From assembly GCA_002118135.1 (NCBI GenBank), contig BDIU01000603.1, positions 1 to 19,615 on the forward strand: a stretch of DNA of 19,615 nucleotides, written 5' to 3'. The translations under genes and the position numbers were made by a program. This document shows, piece after piece, positions 8,159-19,300 of the stretch. This DNA comes from Trebouxia sp. TZW2008 (taxonomy: Eukaryota; Chlorophyta; Trebouxiophyceae; Trebouxiales; Trebouxiaceae). Positions within the stretch are counted from its first letter, which is position 1, and every line of letters starts with the position of its first letter. A model generated the notes under the pieces. The model was given only the letters and a program-made list of their open reading frames with translations, was not told the origin of the DNA and searched no databases.

Positions 8159-11100
8159 CTAGATCACGCTGTCTCTGTGAGTGGCTGACAGGCTTGGAAT
8201 CGTGACGAAGTTGGGCTCTGCTTCAGCTGTGACTGTCCGTGAGCGCAAGCCAGGCAGAGCAGACACAAGCTGAGCCAGCACATCACTTGTGCTGGACTGC
8301 AGCCGCACATTGAGAGGGGCAAAGGCACCCAGCATTGGCGTGCTGTTAGCAGCTGGCTGATTTGAACCCAGGACCTGTCCACTCAACTCAGGAATATCTT
8401 GCGCATTCTGCTGGCTGAGGGCAAAGCTAGGTGAGTCAGGTAGCAGCTGGCTCTGTGCTGTCGGGATGCTGTCAGAGGAACCAAAGTCAATGGCAGATTT
8501 AGACCTGGTGCTGATAATGAGGCCGCGAGGTGACTGAGGCGGATCAGACAGAGAGTATACGCTCTTGAGAGACCTGACCATATTAGGCACCGAGGCACCC
8601 CTCACACTGCCAGCCTCTGCTAGGATGGCCGAATCAGCTGATGGGCAAGAGGACAGCTCCTCAATAGGAGACAGGGCAGATTGAAAGCATGGCACGCTGT
8701 TGTAGCGTGCCACGCCACAGCCAGCAGCCAACTCAGTTTCTTCGTCAAGGGTGAGATAGCGAGGGGAGGCGACCTGGACGTCAAAATTGGCTGGGATGTA
8801 GCCAAAGCCTGGCAGAGCAAAGGCTGAAGTGGCGCGGCTGATGCGGGCCCTTGAGCTGCAGACGCTTTCAGGATCACATGGGCAGCTGTTGGGCCCTGGG
8901 GCAACTTGCTCATGGCCAGCACGCCCGGCCAGCAGGTACACTCCCACAAAAATGATCTGAATGGGCAAAGTGGGCAGAATTGAGGCATGTATGTTCTGAA
9001 CTTGATTCATTTTGCAGCTGTAGTGACAGCAGCGAACAAATCCAGTTGCATTCACCATATTAGCAAAACGTGTGGATTCATGATCATGCGCTGGTAGCAA
9101 CAGATCACAAAGCATCATTGCATCAAGGGAATGGACGCCTCTCACAAAGCATGACAAAAGCTTGGGTACAAGGAAGGGTGAGGACTGTACCAGCACACCA
9201 AGGCCAAACATGCTGGCTGTGAAGGCTGTGAAGGCATGATACTCCTGGTAGTAGATGCCTCCGCTCACAACAGAGAATAGTGTCCAGCTGATCTGCATGG
9301 TGGGCACGATGACCACAGCTGGAAACAATCGCAGTGCCTGCAACACATCAAGCATTTCAGTTGGGACACGTGTGGCTAATCCTGTCCTTGACAGACTGTT
9401 TGTGATCATCAGTACATAGCAGCCTCAAGTGGAAGTGCAGAAATGCCAACAGAACTAAAATACTGAGTGTGGATATGTGCTTCAAACAAAAGGCGCAAGA
9501 ATTGTTGCGCGTTGTCCTGACAAATGCTTGAGGCAGTGCGTGAAGACGATTCATTTTCAAATTGAGGTCAGCAGCTGTGACAAAAGGCGACAGCTGCAGC
9601 GTGTGTGTAAGCAGCATGCATGCCATTTTGATTGACAGGAGCTGATTGTCTGTGTGGCTCTACAGCAAGGCTTGATGCAAATGGATCACCTTGTTGAGCC
9701 TGGTCACCCAGAAATATGCACAGCACAGGAACAACACCAGCACCAGCCAAAAGAACCAGGATGTCAACTGGCTGTTGCCGTCTATGGTGGTACGCAGCAG
9801 CGTGGACAAAGCCTTGCTGAACAGTACACTCTGGGTGCCTATCATCCCACTGAACAAAGAGTAGCTGATGGGCAATGCCTTCATCCAGCGATGCGACATG
9901 CCACCCAGCCCATCGTGCCTGCAAGCAGCACAAACTAAATGGGCCTTTGCATGAGTCTTGCATAAGCTCAGATGCTGCTGATGCGCCGCAGGCAATTGAC
10001 TGTAGCAAGCACAAAGCCAAGACGATACAGGGAGCAGATGCTGCCAGCTGTTGGAGGATCAAGTCCTTGTTGCATTTGAGCTTCAGCACCAGAGTGTATT
10101 GCACTGCTTACCTGAGTTTTCGGCTGCCAATCTTGTAGACAACATATGCTATTCCTGCCGTCACCAAGAGCCACGACAAGTAGGCAATGTAGACATCACT
10201 GCAACCAACATACAAGATGTCAGGCATATGTTGAGTTTGAAGATAAGCAATGCTGCCCCGCCGTGTACTCACTTCTGAAAGTAATCAATCAATTGCTGAG
10301 TAGTCAGGGGCCTGGACTGGTGATTGCCAAAGACCACAAGAACAATGCAGCCAGTGACAATCATAGCTGTAGCTATCACTATACGCCTGTCTGCCTGCAG
10401 ATCAGACCCAATGATGTCAATCTGAAGCTTGCTATGTTTGACCTTGAAATGGTATCAACAGCATAATGATGGCATTACTTAAAAAAATCGCCAGCAAAGC
10501 TCATGAACCTTTTTTCATTTTGCTTGTCAGTGCAGTCATGCAGTGCAACATGTTTGGCATCACCTTGATTGCAATGTACAGAATGCACAGTACATACATG
10601 AGCTGAAATTGGTCAGTCGCATACCCTTTCGTGCAGAACAAACCAGGCAAAGATGACATTGGACACAAACTGGATTGAGCCTAATGCTGCCAGTAGTGAC
10701 TGTGCAGCAAAGCCTGCATATCAGCGCAAAGTGTCATGGACAGTTCATCAGGCATTTGTGTCCTGTTGGTTGCAGATTTTGCAACATAATCTTCGAGAAA
10801 CATAGCTTACCAAAGGACACAAAGTTGAGGACATTGCCAACAGCAAACAGGGCTATACCAAACTGCCACTCTCGATATTTCCTGCATAAGCACACGATCA
10901 TCAATAAGCTGCGTCTATAGAGAGCTGCAAAGCAGGCACAGCGCGCAGTACCGTATAGGGCGTCTACTGCTCTCTGGCACATCTGACGCTGAGCGCTTGT
11001 TGTGGCCTAGCTTCATCACATTCTGCATAGCATGTCAGCTGAGACTGGTGTTCAGCACACCTGAGCGCAACAGGAAGCGTGCTGACACATACCGTTCCAA

Positions 11101-11324
11101 GGTTGATGAGTATACTGCCAACCTGCGACAGCAGGAATAGATTCGTACTGTCTTGTCGAGCAACATGTGGTCGTACTGAGGCATCAGCGTGTCCCCTTCA
11201 AGGAACGTTGTACAGGTATAGCCAGGCTTTGTAAGGCAGTTGTTTGTTACACAACAGTCGCGGCGACATTTAGGTCACGAGCACGCACCACGTTGATGAT
11301 GGCGCCGATGAACCATGTACTCAT
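8159..11324 (-). CDS. NIPA8-like magnesium transporter family protein (DUF803), long form
   Basis: NIPA proteins are multi-pass membrane proteins of the DMT superfamily, implicated in magnesium transport. Exons, all in phase: 11324-11289, 11122-11093, 11022-10952, 10881-10811, 10713-10625, 10394-10273, 10198-10112, 9918-9690, 9337-9191 and 8956-8159. Exons 1-9 give 294 residues, and the long last exon adds 265, for 559. Motifs matching the plant NIPA8 subgroup from memory: MSTWFIGAIINVVGSILINL, NVMKLGHNKR, GFAAQSLLAALGSIQFVSN, VFGNHQS (120-126), FSGMIGTQSVLFSKALSTLL, FWVTRLNK and VIVPTMQISWTLFSVVSGG. About nine membrane helices are expected; the last is IIFVGVYLLAG (295-305). The start is the ATG in exon 1, whose product runs straight into the family N-terminus. 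The 254-residue tail after the last helix is Ser/Pro-rich, looks disordered and is much longer than usual. Subfamily is confident; transported ion is inferred from the family. Confidence 0.88.
8690..8712. repeat. Perfect 9-bp inverted repeat with 5-nt loop inside the long NIPA terminal exon
   Basis: TGGCACGCT at 8690-8698 pairs with AGCGTGCCA at 8704-8712 across GTTGT. It lies in the sequence coding for the disordered tail and could fold in the mRNA. It may be chance. Confidence 0.6.
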
Positions 11325-11884
11325 GGTGTCGTGCTCTGATGCGCAAGGGGGCAGATCAGGTCAGAGCGCGACCAATCCTAAGCAAACCCTTCTTTTGCAC
11401 GTCAATTTCAAAGCTTGGAAACTTTGCCTCCAATCCTGCCGGCTGCGTTCATTGCATCACACTGAAACATCGAGCTCACCTCATGTGTTACATTCCCAGT
11501 GTGAGCAAAGCGCTTGGCAAGCCTGTGCAACAAGGCTCAAACATTTGGCCTGGAAGGGCCAGGGGCGAGTCAGAGGGCGGGTGCAAAAAGCCCTTTCCCA
11601 CTCAGCGCTCAGATCAGACAGGCAGGCTCATGCAGCGTGCTGGTGCGCATCAAGCTATTCGAGCGACGAACCATTCGTAGCACCCTTGGAATATTGCTGT
11701 CCTGATGTGATCCATGCTGGCATGACGCTGGGCGCATGAACGATCGTATGCAGCGAACAGACCAGCGAGCACCATGCATTCACGTTGAAGATGGATCTTC
11801 AGCAGTCTGCTGCTCATCGGTCGAACACAGCAGTGTGCACTGAGTCGGCAGATTTGTCTGTAGGCGCTGATCCGAGCAGCGCAC
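11325..11884. promoter_or_regulatory. Shared upstream region of the divergent NIPA and ATG13 genes
   Basis: The two start codons are 560 bp apart on opposite strands, so this stretch must hold both 5' untranslated regions and both promoters, or one bidirectional promoter. It is richer in G+C than the intergenic regions elsewhere. I see no clear TATA box placed for either gene. Open frames across it have biased, non-family composition and are treated as chance. Confidence 0.5.
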
Positions 11885-14800
11885 ATGACGACCGCGCCCA
11901 CAGACAAGCAGAAAACTGACCAGATAGTTGCAGAGTGCTTGGTCAAAGCAGCTCATGTGGTGCTTGGCTCAAGATCAGAAAGCACAAAGCAGTCACACCA
12001 TCCTGGCAAGAAGTCTTGGGTAAATTTGGCATAGCACTGAAGTTTCCAGCAGTTTGCCAGGGTCTTTGAGCAAGACTTTGCTTGTTTTGTGCTGCAGTTC
12101 AACCTCAACATAGACGAGGTAGCTGCTGCTTCACAAGCCATTGATGTTTGGCGCACAGACATCAACTCTCCAGCATATATAGAGGTAAACGGGCTTCCAT
12201 GCTGTCATGGCACCAAGCCAAAAATACAGATACTCAACCTATGCAGGTCTACTTGAGGCCCTGGGGGGCTTCAGAAGAGCAATCTGGGCAGCATTCAACT
12301 CTGGGGCATCATGACATATGTTTGCAGTCAAATGCTTTCCCGTCAGCAGTACTGCTTGAAAGATGGCTGTTTCACTATGAACCAGCAATCCCAGACGGTA
12401 ACTTGCAGAGGAGGCGAGCTCAGCTTGCGCGTCTGGATCCTCCTGCTGTATACAAGCGCGCTGTAAGTGCACGGTCTTCAAAAGAAACCTTTGTGCTATT
12501 TCAGCTGATACACATGTCATGTGAACTCTGGTCATATGACTAGGAGGAATGACCACTGGCTAGTGTGCGCAATGCAGGTGGTAATGCTGAGGTCTCTTAC
12601 AAGCTATGTCCGCTTACTGCCAGGTTATCGGATGTACAGAGCATGCAAGGTGACTTGCATGTGTTTTGCCAATCCGTTGTATTGTTTGCATGCACTCAAA
12701 GACAATGCGGTTGTGTCCAGTGAGCTTTGAAATCTCATCCACAACTGTGTCACCATGCAAGCCTTTCTACAAGATATGATCAAATCATCTGCACAAAGCA
12801 GGCCACTTGCAGACCGAAAAGCTCCTGAGTACATGCAGAAGTCAAGTAGTCCAGCACGCCTAGGGTTCTGCCTACTCAAAGGGCATCAGTCCAGCAGTGG
12901 TACAGCAAAAACAGCCAACCTGCGTCACTTCAGCTTCACAGCTTTGGACACCCCATACGGGCAGCTGAAACTTGAAGTCGACTATGCTCCAGCAGCTGCT
13001 GTCAATTTCTTGGAGCAATCCACAAGTCCAGGCCATCAGCCTGATTTCATTCCAGACTATGTAAGGGGTGCTAATCCAGTAGATAGGCGGCGCTCAAGTG
13101 ATGCAGTGCCAAGAGGCGGCCTGACAGCTTCACTGCAAGGCAGCCAGCGCCCCCACTCACTCCGCAACCCTGGCCCTGCAGGTCTGAAGATGCCTTACAA
13201 AAAGCTTGTACTGCATGATGCTTCTGCCTGCTGGCAAGCACCTTGCACAAGGGCCCCTGATTGCATGACACACATCCCTCACACCACGCTTTTGTTGCAT
13301 ATAGCGCTCAATCGCACATCTGGCTCACGTACAACTGCTCAGGAAATGATTGCATGTCCAATGTGCAATTGTGTCTCAGTCGGAAGCGGCTGCCACATAC
13401 ATTGTGTTTGGGCACAGAAAAAGCAGCGGCAGCAGCAGATGCTCTGCAACGGCCATCATCTGGCCTACGAAGGCACAGCTGGAGCAGAGAAGTGGTGCGC
13501 ATCTCACCGCCCTCGCCCAGTGCCCTCACTCCATTTGCTGGGGGCAACCGGCCCCCTCTTGCTGCCCCTAGCGGCGTTCAGAATGACGCCAGTCTTGTAC
13601 CTTCCCCTAGCCTGCCAAGTCCGTCTCCTGGTCAGGTAGAGCGCTTGGTCCCGTTGCGCATGGTCAAGGTTGGCTTGTGAGATATGCAGTACCACCTGCA
13701 CTGGCTCAAGCACACCAGTTTGGCTGGCACTGTCATGCATGACTCGTATGACCATGCAGCTGCAATATGCTTTGGCGCTGCATACTTTTGCATATGTATC
13801 TCCAGGCATTGCATTTGAGCGCTGAGCGCTCCTTGCTGCAAGTGACCACCCTATCTTGCTGTGTGTGACATTGTATTGCACATAAATGATGCAGGTCAGT
13901 ATGTCTCCTTTAATGCAAGCAAGGATGCAGCGCACTACATCCACGCCAGCACAGCCGCAAGTCCAGTCCAGTTGGCGGTTGGACCTGCCAGATGAAGCAG
14001 TACAGGACAGCGTTCCCGCAAGTACGCAGAGCCTCAGCCAGCAGCCAGTGCTGTGTACCAGCCCTCCTGTACAGGCAGCACCCAGCAGGGCAGCTGCACC
14101 CAGAACCACTGGCACTGAGCCGGTATGCAAGCCTGATGTCCCTGATCTTTCTGTGACATCTGGTGCATTGCCATGAAAAGTGATCGCTGTTTGAACCACC
14201 CGCACTGAGCCAACGTAAGCCTGATCTGCCCTGTCCGTCTATGACATATCAGCACTAGACAGCAATTGAGGCAGCAACAGAGCAGCATCACTCATGCCTC
14301 TAAGCTATTCATGTTCCTTGCGTTTTGCTTGATCCTGAGTCAAAAGCTGATGATTTTGATGAGATTTTGATTGAATGAGTACTGATTGAACGTAATGGTC
14401 AAGGACTAGGAATATCATGTAGGCATGTGGACATGAGATACTGCAGCAATTTTGCATGAGGACTCCTGTGCACATTGCTGTAGTTTGTTGTCAGGCTGCA
14501 CCACTGACACATTGCAGTCAGTACATGCGTAGCAACTGATCTCAGTCAGCTAGTCTAGCAGGATTGCGTGTACAATGTGAGTTTGGAATGTTTGGCTCCA
14601 GCTAGCTATTTGCAAACGAAAAATTTTGCATGTTAGCATTGTTTGTAGCATGTTTGGCAAGTAGCTTGCTGTCTGTGTCTCCATGCTTGCAGACAGCTAG
14701 CTGAAAGCCAAGCATGCTTGAAAAACTGCGACTCTGCCATAATGTGTTCCTGGTTCTAGCGCATTTGCAGATACCCAAGTCAAACATTCAAAGAACAGAC

Positions 14801-17744
14801 TCACAACGTTGACAGCTCAATGCAGTCTGATACACAACTCATTCACTCAAGGGCCTCTGAGAGTCCAACAGTGCAGCTTGGAGCGCTTGAGGTCTGATGC
14901 AACAATGCTTTTGACAGCTGCCCCAGAGCAGCACGTTCATGGTGTTTTTCAGGTGTGCATACCAAACAGCAAGTTAAGAGTGTTCTCCACCAATGATTTG
15001 ACCAGCCTTGGAGGTGGTGGAGGTCCAGGGCAGGGCCCCAGGGCTGCTACAGGAGGGGCCCAGCCAGTGATGGTGCGCCAGTATGGCTTTCCTGCTAACC
15101 AGGGCAGCGCTCCTTCATCTGCCCCTGCTTCCACTGGCTTCATGCCACCCTCAGGCAGCCGCCAAGTTGGCCTGTTGAAGGCTGTGGCAAGCAAACCGCC
15201 TCTGAGCAACAGTCCATCATCAGGCAAAGGTTCCATGCAAGTTGTCTGCTACTGTGGTTGCCTTTTGGTGTAGCATGCACATACAGGTGAAGACATTTGC
15301 ACAAAGCAGATGTTCTGCAGAGTGACATGACAAATGACAGAACAATAGACAAAAGCAATTAGCTGTCACAGCATCAGATGCAGTGCTGCTGACAGTGACT
15401 GTACCTGCATGTCTCCGGCTGCCCTTGCTGCATGCGGTAATGCCTCTAGCACTACATTGCTGATGTTGCCGATTGGCATGCAGGTCCAGGTCTGCTACCC
15501 CCAACGCCCCCCAATGCCCCTGGCCACCCCTTCCCAGGCAGCAGTGATGCTGGCAGCAGCTCCAGCTCTGCTACTTTTGCCTACATGCCCTCTGGCAGCC
15601 CGCAGCTGCCCTTTGCCTTCACTCCTTCACCTCACTCTCTGCCCACGCTGGCAGGCCAGGTACGTCTTGTGTCCTTCCATGCACCTTTGCTTTGAGCAAG
15701 GCTTGACCAAAACGAGGCCCTTGTTGCGCATCCTGACTGTGCACTGAGATGTGTCAGGAGGTGTCAGCCAGACATGGGGTTTGGACACGTTCAGAGCATT
15801 GTTCAAAGGCATGGTCCATTCTGTATACATTTGCTGACAGCTTCATCTTGCTGGCAGCACACATTTAAGTTTTCGTGTTGCGTGCTGATTTCAACAGCAG
15901 TGGCTCAGGCAGTCAGAGCAAATGACTGTGAAGGTCATTGGTCTACCTTTAGCCAGCATCCTGCAATTTTCAATCTCCTTTGCTTATCAAAACGTGATAG
16001 CGTACTGGCATGTGACTAGATTTTCTGGTGCACAGGGCAGCATGAAGTCATCATACCTGTCCCCCTCCCCACCCATATCTGGGCGTGACATCAGCGCCCT
16101 GGCGGTCATACGCCGTCCCTCCTGGAGTGGCGCTGCCCGCACCAGCAGCTATGATGGCAGCACTGCTGCTGCTGGGCCTCAGGTCAGTACAGCTCTTTTT
16201 GGCCACACTTGCAGCTTTCAATAAAAACCTTGATCTCTTGCTGCAGCTTTCTTTCTCAAAATAAGTCAATTTTTGCTGTTCCTGCTTTGATGAGGTGTGG
16301 GTGATCAATGGGGCAAAACGTGAACAAGTCAGCTGTCTTGCATTTATGCAGATTTGCCTAGAAAGTGAAAGCCAGACTGTGCTGCTTGTGCATCTTTGCA
16401 CAGCAAAAAGTTGGTTTTGCATACAGCCCAACAAAATACATTGGCATATCACTGTCAGTGGCAGTTCTGCCTTAGTGCAGATTGACCTCAGTATTCTGTT
16501 GTAACAGTTGAGCAGAGATACTTGCCTGCATATGAACAATTTCCTTTGTGCAAGTGATGCCCAGGGTGTGACAAGGAATTTGCGTTTGACCCTGCAGGGG
16601 GTCAACATGGGCTCCCCCATGCAAGACAGCCTGGACTCAAGCTTCTTCGGTAGCTCTGCAGCCAGGCAGATGCTCAGGCCAGGCAGTGCGGCACCACACT
16701 CCGCCATTTCTGCCAGCATGGCCCTCATCCTACCCAACACAGGTGCTGGCTGCTTTTTGACTCCTGCCCTTATGGGTCAGCATCATGCAAATCGGGCAGC
16801 TAGCAGCGTGTATAACCTGCATGATGCTTGTAGTCAAATCAGTTTGCACTTGTTCTGGGTCATCACAGCATGCCATGCACAGTGAGCTGCCAGCTCTGAT
16901 GCCCCATTTTTTCGATGCCCTGTGTTTGGCTGTCCGCAAGATGCATGCGGTGTTGCTTTGCACAGCCTTGCTCCTTCCTCTGTATTTGGCACCTATACAT
17001 GACTGCATGATGGCTCACTTTCACCTTCACAAGCCAGCCAGCTACTGCTTTGCTTTGCAGGCAAGCACGTTGCCTTGCTGTAAACGTCCTGTGGTGCATT
17101 GCAGCATCTGAAGTTTGATGCACATGCTTCAAATGCTCGTCACAGATCAGACTGTCGCTATGATGCAGGAGGATTGCAAGGCAGTACAACTGCAAGTTTC
17201 ACAGCGCCTCGCCTGACATATCACCAAGAACCAGACATGGCTGCAATGCCGGCAGAAGAGTCAGAGTCAGACATTCTGCCATTTGCCATTGATGGTGATA
17301 ATGGACCTGCTGGTGACGCCATGCAAGGCAACCCTGATCTACAGCCAGGTCAGATGCTGTTGCCGCGCAGTCTGCTGCTTCTGACAAAATCTTCAGAACT
17401 CCTTGTTCTGTAGGCTTTGCAGCCTTGATGTCCTGGAGCTCATGCTTGCCAACTGTGTAACAATCAGCATTTGCGCTGAGGCTGGCATCTTGGAGTGGAA
17501 AATTATGTTTGCTGAATGTCTTGTAGTCTGAGCTAAGCTGCTTGGTCTTCTTGCTGCAGGTACAGTATGTAGTGCAGAAGCTGTGGTCAAGTGGCTGGAA
17601 GTCCATCCATACCTGCATGCTGCCCAGCACAGCAACAGGACAACAGCTCACAGCGAGCAGCAGCCAATGTTGGATGCACAACAGGAGCTTGAGCGCTTGA
17701 GTCCCATTGTACAGTCAGCGCTTGCAGAGCAAGAGTTACAATAG
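11885..17744 (+). CDS. ATG13: Autophagy-related protein 13 (ATG13), plant type
   Basis: ATG13 is the regulatory scaffold of the cytosolic ATG1/ULK1 kinase complex that starts autophagy under nutrient control. Thirteen exons in phase: 11885-12019, 12098-12184, 12247-12462, 12578-12649, 12839-13181, 13418-13635, 13895-14122, 14953-15229, 15484-15659, 16036-16182, 16598-16742, 17169-17348 and 17560-17744, giving 802 residues. Residues 1 to about 222 are the HORMA domain: GKKSWFNLNIDE, VYLRPW, LLERWLFHYEP, MLRSLTSYVRLLPGYRMYRA and FSFTALDTPYGQLKLEVDY. Then comes the hallmark FIPDYV (240-245) and a long disordered Ser/Pro/Gly-rich region with RRHSWS (302-307), RRPSWS (610-615), QLPFAFTPSP (566-575) and ILPFAIDGD (717-725), the last two also seen in land-plant ATG13. 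It is longer than the roughly 600 residues of Arabidopsis ATG13. Least certain joints are the AAAG|GTTCCA donor of exon 8, the 830-nt intron 7 and the acceptor of exon 12. Confidence 0.92.
14123..14952 (+). other. Unusually long intron (intron 7) of ATG13
   Basis: At 830 nt this is the largest intron in the window. The stretch 14809-14952 is open in frame with exon 8, so exon 8 might start earlier or a small exon may be missed. I found no RNA gene in it with confidence; TGATGA and CTGA words near 14349-14390 do not make a full C/D snoRNA. Confidence 0.4.
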
Positions 17745-18046
17745 TTATGCATTCCAGTTTGCAGTCAAGTTGTGAAAAATGTCAGGCGCATTTGCCTGTT
17801 TATGCAAGCAAATTGCTGCACGCCTGTTGTGACGTCTGTTGTTGCTACACTTGACATGATTGATGTCAAAGCAATATGCCGCAATGATTGTTAGTGTTTT
17901 GATTAGTCACTGTACCATAAGGTTGTTACAGTGGTTCTTCTTCATTGCTTGCTAAGGAACACTCACAGACAGAACTTTTTCTTTTGCAAACAACATGTAT
18001 TTCCTTCCACTGCATCACTCTTCTGGAGTCGTGGGCGACAACTGCG

Positions 18047-18051
18047 TGTAA
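18047..18051 (+). terminator. Candidate TGTAA polyadenylation signal for ATG13
   Basis: TGTAA on the plus strand, 303 nt after the ATG13 stop codon and the first one downstream of it. Use is inferred from the chlorophyte consensus. Confidence 0.35.
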
Positions 18052-18200
18052 TACTGGCAATGTCTTTGTAGGCGTTAGTTTGCTGCAGCACCTGCAACCT
18101 GCTGTGACTAGGCAGGGTCAGCAGGGCTAAAGCGGAAAGACAAGCAGACAGCCATGTCAAGATCGAATCGAATTTGTGACTTTGCAGAGTAGTGCTCTCA

Positions 18201-18205
18201 TTACA
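18201..18205 (-). terminator. Candidate TGTAA polyadenylation signal for the TPR/HAT gene
   Basis: TGTAA on the minus strand, 337 nt after the stop at 18542. Another lies at 17926-17930. The first would keep the transcript from overlapping the ATG13 signal. Confidence 0.3.
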
Positions 18206-18541
18206 TCTTGCTGATTTACTGTGTCAAGTTGCTCTAAGCTCTCGAGTCGATCTGTCTGGTGCTGAACAGTTCAGCAATGATACAAAGCAATGCGCAGTAG
18301 GCTAATACATGTTGCAAGGCACACAGGAACATAGACATCTACATTGACCAGGGCCATATTGAAAATTGGTATCCATGCTGAGCATGACACTGACTATTGA
18401 TATACAAACTGCCTACGTGACATACCAAAACTGGCTGCCTAGTGAGACTGACTGGTGGTTGACCAGACTTGCTGACAAGCTTCTCATACGTTGGCTGTGA
18501 CTTTGACAGACAGTGACTCACACTCTATGCTACACGGCAAA

Positions 18542-19300
18542 CTAGCTTGAGTCACCCAGCATCTGAGCTGCCAGCTTGCTGATCTTCCGTCTACGGTTCA
18601 AAACCGTCTGCTGGGCTAGTTGCACTGCGCGCCATTTGAGTACAGGGCTATTTTTGGGCTCAAACTGCACTGATCGCTCGAGCAACAGCACAGCTGCTAG
18701 GATATTTCCCTTCTGCAGCTCCATCAAGCCCCATGCCTGCACACAAACAAGCATGTCAAGCACATACAGCCAACACAGGCTCCTGCAAAGAGCTGAGCAT
18801 GCAACAATTTCAACAGTGTGTAAGTGCCAGGCCTCAGGTCAAACGTTGTCCATACCTGAATCAGGGCAGCACTGGTCCTGTTCAGAGACAGTCCTTGCTG
18901 CAGTACTTGTCTGCACGTCTGAAACCTATCCTGCTGGTGCTTTTTCACCCGCTTCTCGAATTGAGCCCAGGACACCCAAGCCTTGCATAACAACAAAAGG
19001 CCGTAAGCTACACAGGAAGAGTCGCAAGTGTGGACGGTGCAAAGCAGCAAATATGACTCCGCAAGATACCTTTGTGTTGTCAGGCTCGACCCTGCAGCAC
19101 TCTTCAAATGCTGTTCTAGCTGCCTCTTCGTGATCTTGAAGCCTGGCAAGCTGCAACGCCTGAGTGTACAGCAAGTTGCCCCGGCTAGGCGTCTCGCGTT
19201 GCAGCGCCGATCGGCGCGACTTGAGGAATTGAGGACCGGCGCGTTGAGCAGGGCTCGCGGCTGGTCCGTGGGCAACGGAGCTGTACACAACAAGCGCCAT
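18542..19300 (-). CDS. TPR/HAT-repeat protein, possibly organelle-targeted
   Basis: Three exons in phase 0: 19300-19070, 18981-18856 and 18736-18542, giving 183 residues. The start is the first ATG after an in-frame stop. Residues 1-45 are rich in Ala, Ser and Arg with almost no acidic residues, like a chloroplast or mitochondrial transit peptide. Three helical repeats follow: LLYTQALQLARLQ...EEAARTAFEECC..EPDN (about 46-77), AWVSWAQFEKR...RFQTCRQVLQQGLSLN (78-115) and AWGLMELQKGNILAAVLLLE (120-139) with the W..WA.E / AWG..E pattern of HAT repeats. HAT proteins of this kind in plastids (HCF107, Mbb1) bind RNA; this one is far shorter, and that role is only inferred. A basic RRRK segment precedes the C-terminus. 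Intron 1 needs an AAG acceptor (GCAAG|GCTTGG). Confidence 0.75.

Larger units (their letters stand above)
17745..18541. other. Convergent 3' region between ATG13 and the TPR gene
   Basis: Both genes end here, tail to tail. Candidate polyadenylation signals lie on each strand. No further exon or RNA gene was recognised. Confidence 0.5.

Noticed and set aside
11167..11739. A 190-residue plus-strand open frame
   Set aside because: It lies antisense to exons 1-2 of the NIPA gene and over the shared promoter, has a Cys/Ser/Arg/His-biased composition and no family motif.
13817..13831. Inverted repeat GAGCGC-TGA-GCGCTC
   Set aside because: Short, inside an ATG13 intron, 3-nt loop; likely chance in sequence rich in GCGC and GAGC words.
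13504..14205. A 233-residue minus-strand open frame
   Set aside because: It is antisense to ATG13 exons 6 and 7; the plus-strand frames carry the RRHSWS region and correct splice phases.
14340..14395. Intronic C/D-box snoRNA candidate (TGATGA ... CTGA)
   Set aside because: The boxes are only about 40 nt apart, the C box lacks the leading purine, and no terminal stem or D'/C' boxes were found.
14123..14952. A gene boundary splitting ATG13 into two genes
   Set aside because: QLPFAFTPSP and ILPFAIDGD in later exons are ATG13 C-terminal motifs and every junction from exon 1 to 13 keeps phase, so one gene is favoured despite the long intron.
16051..16740. A 229-residue minus-strand open frame
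   Set aside because: It is antisense to ATG13 exons 10 and 11 and the intron between, whose plus-strand reading matches in phase and composition.
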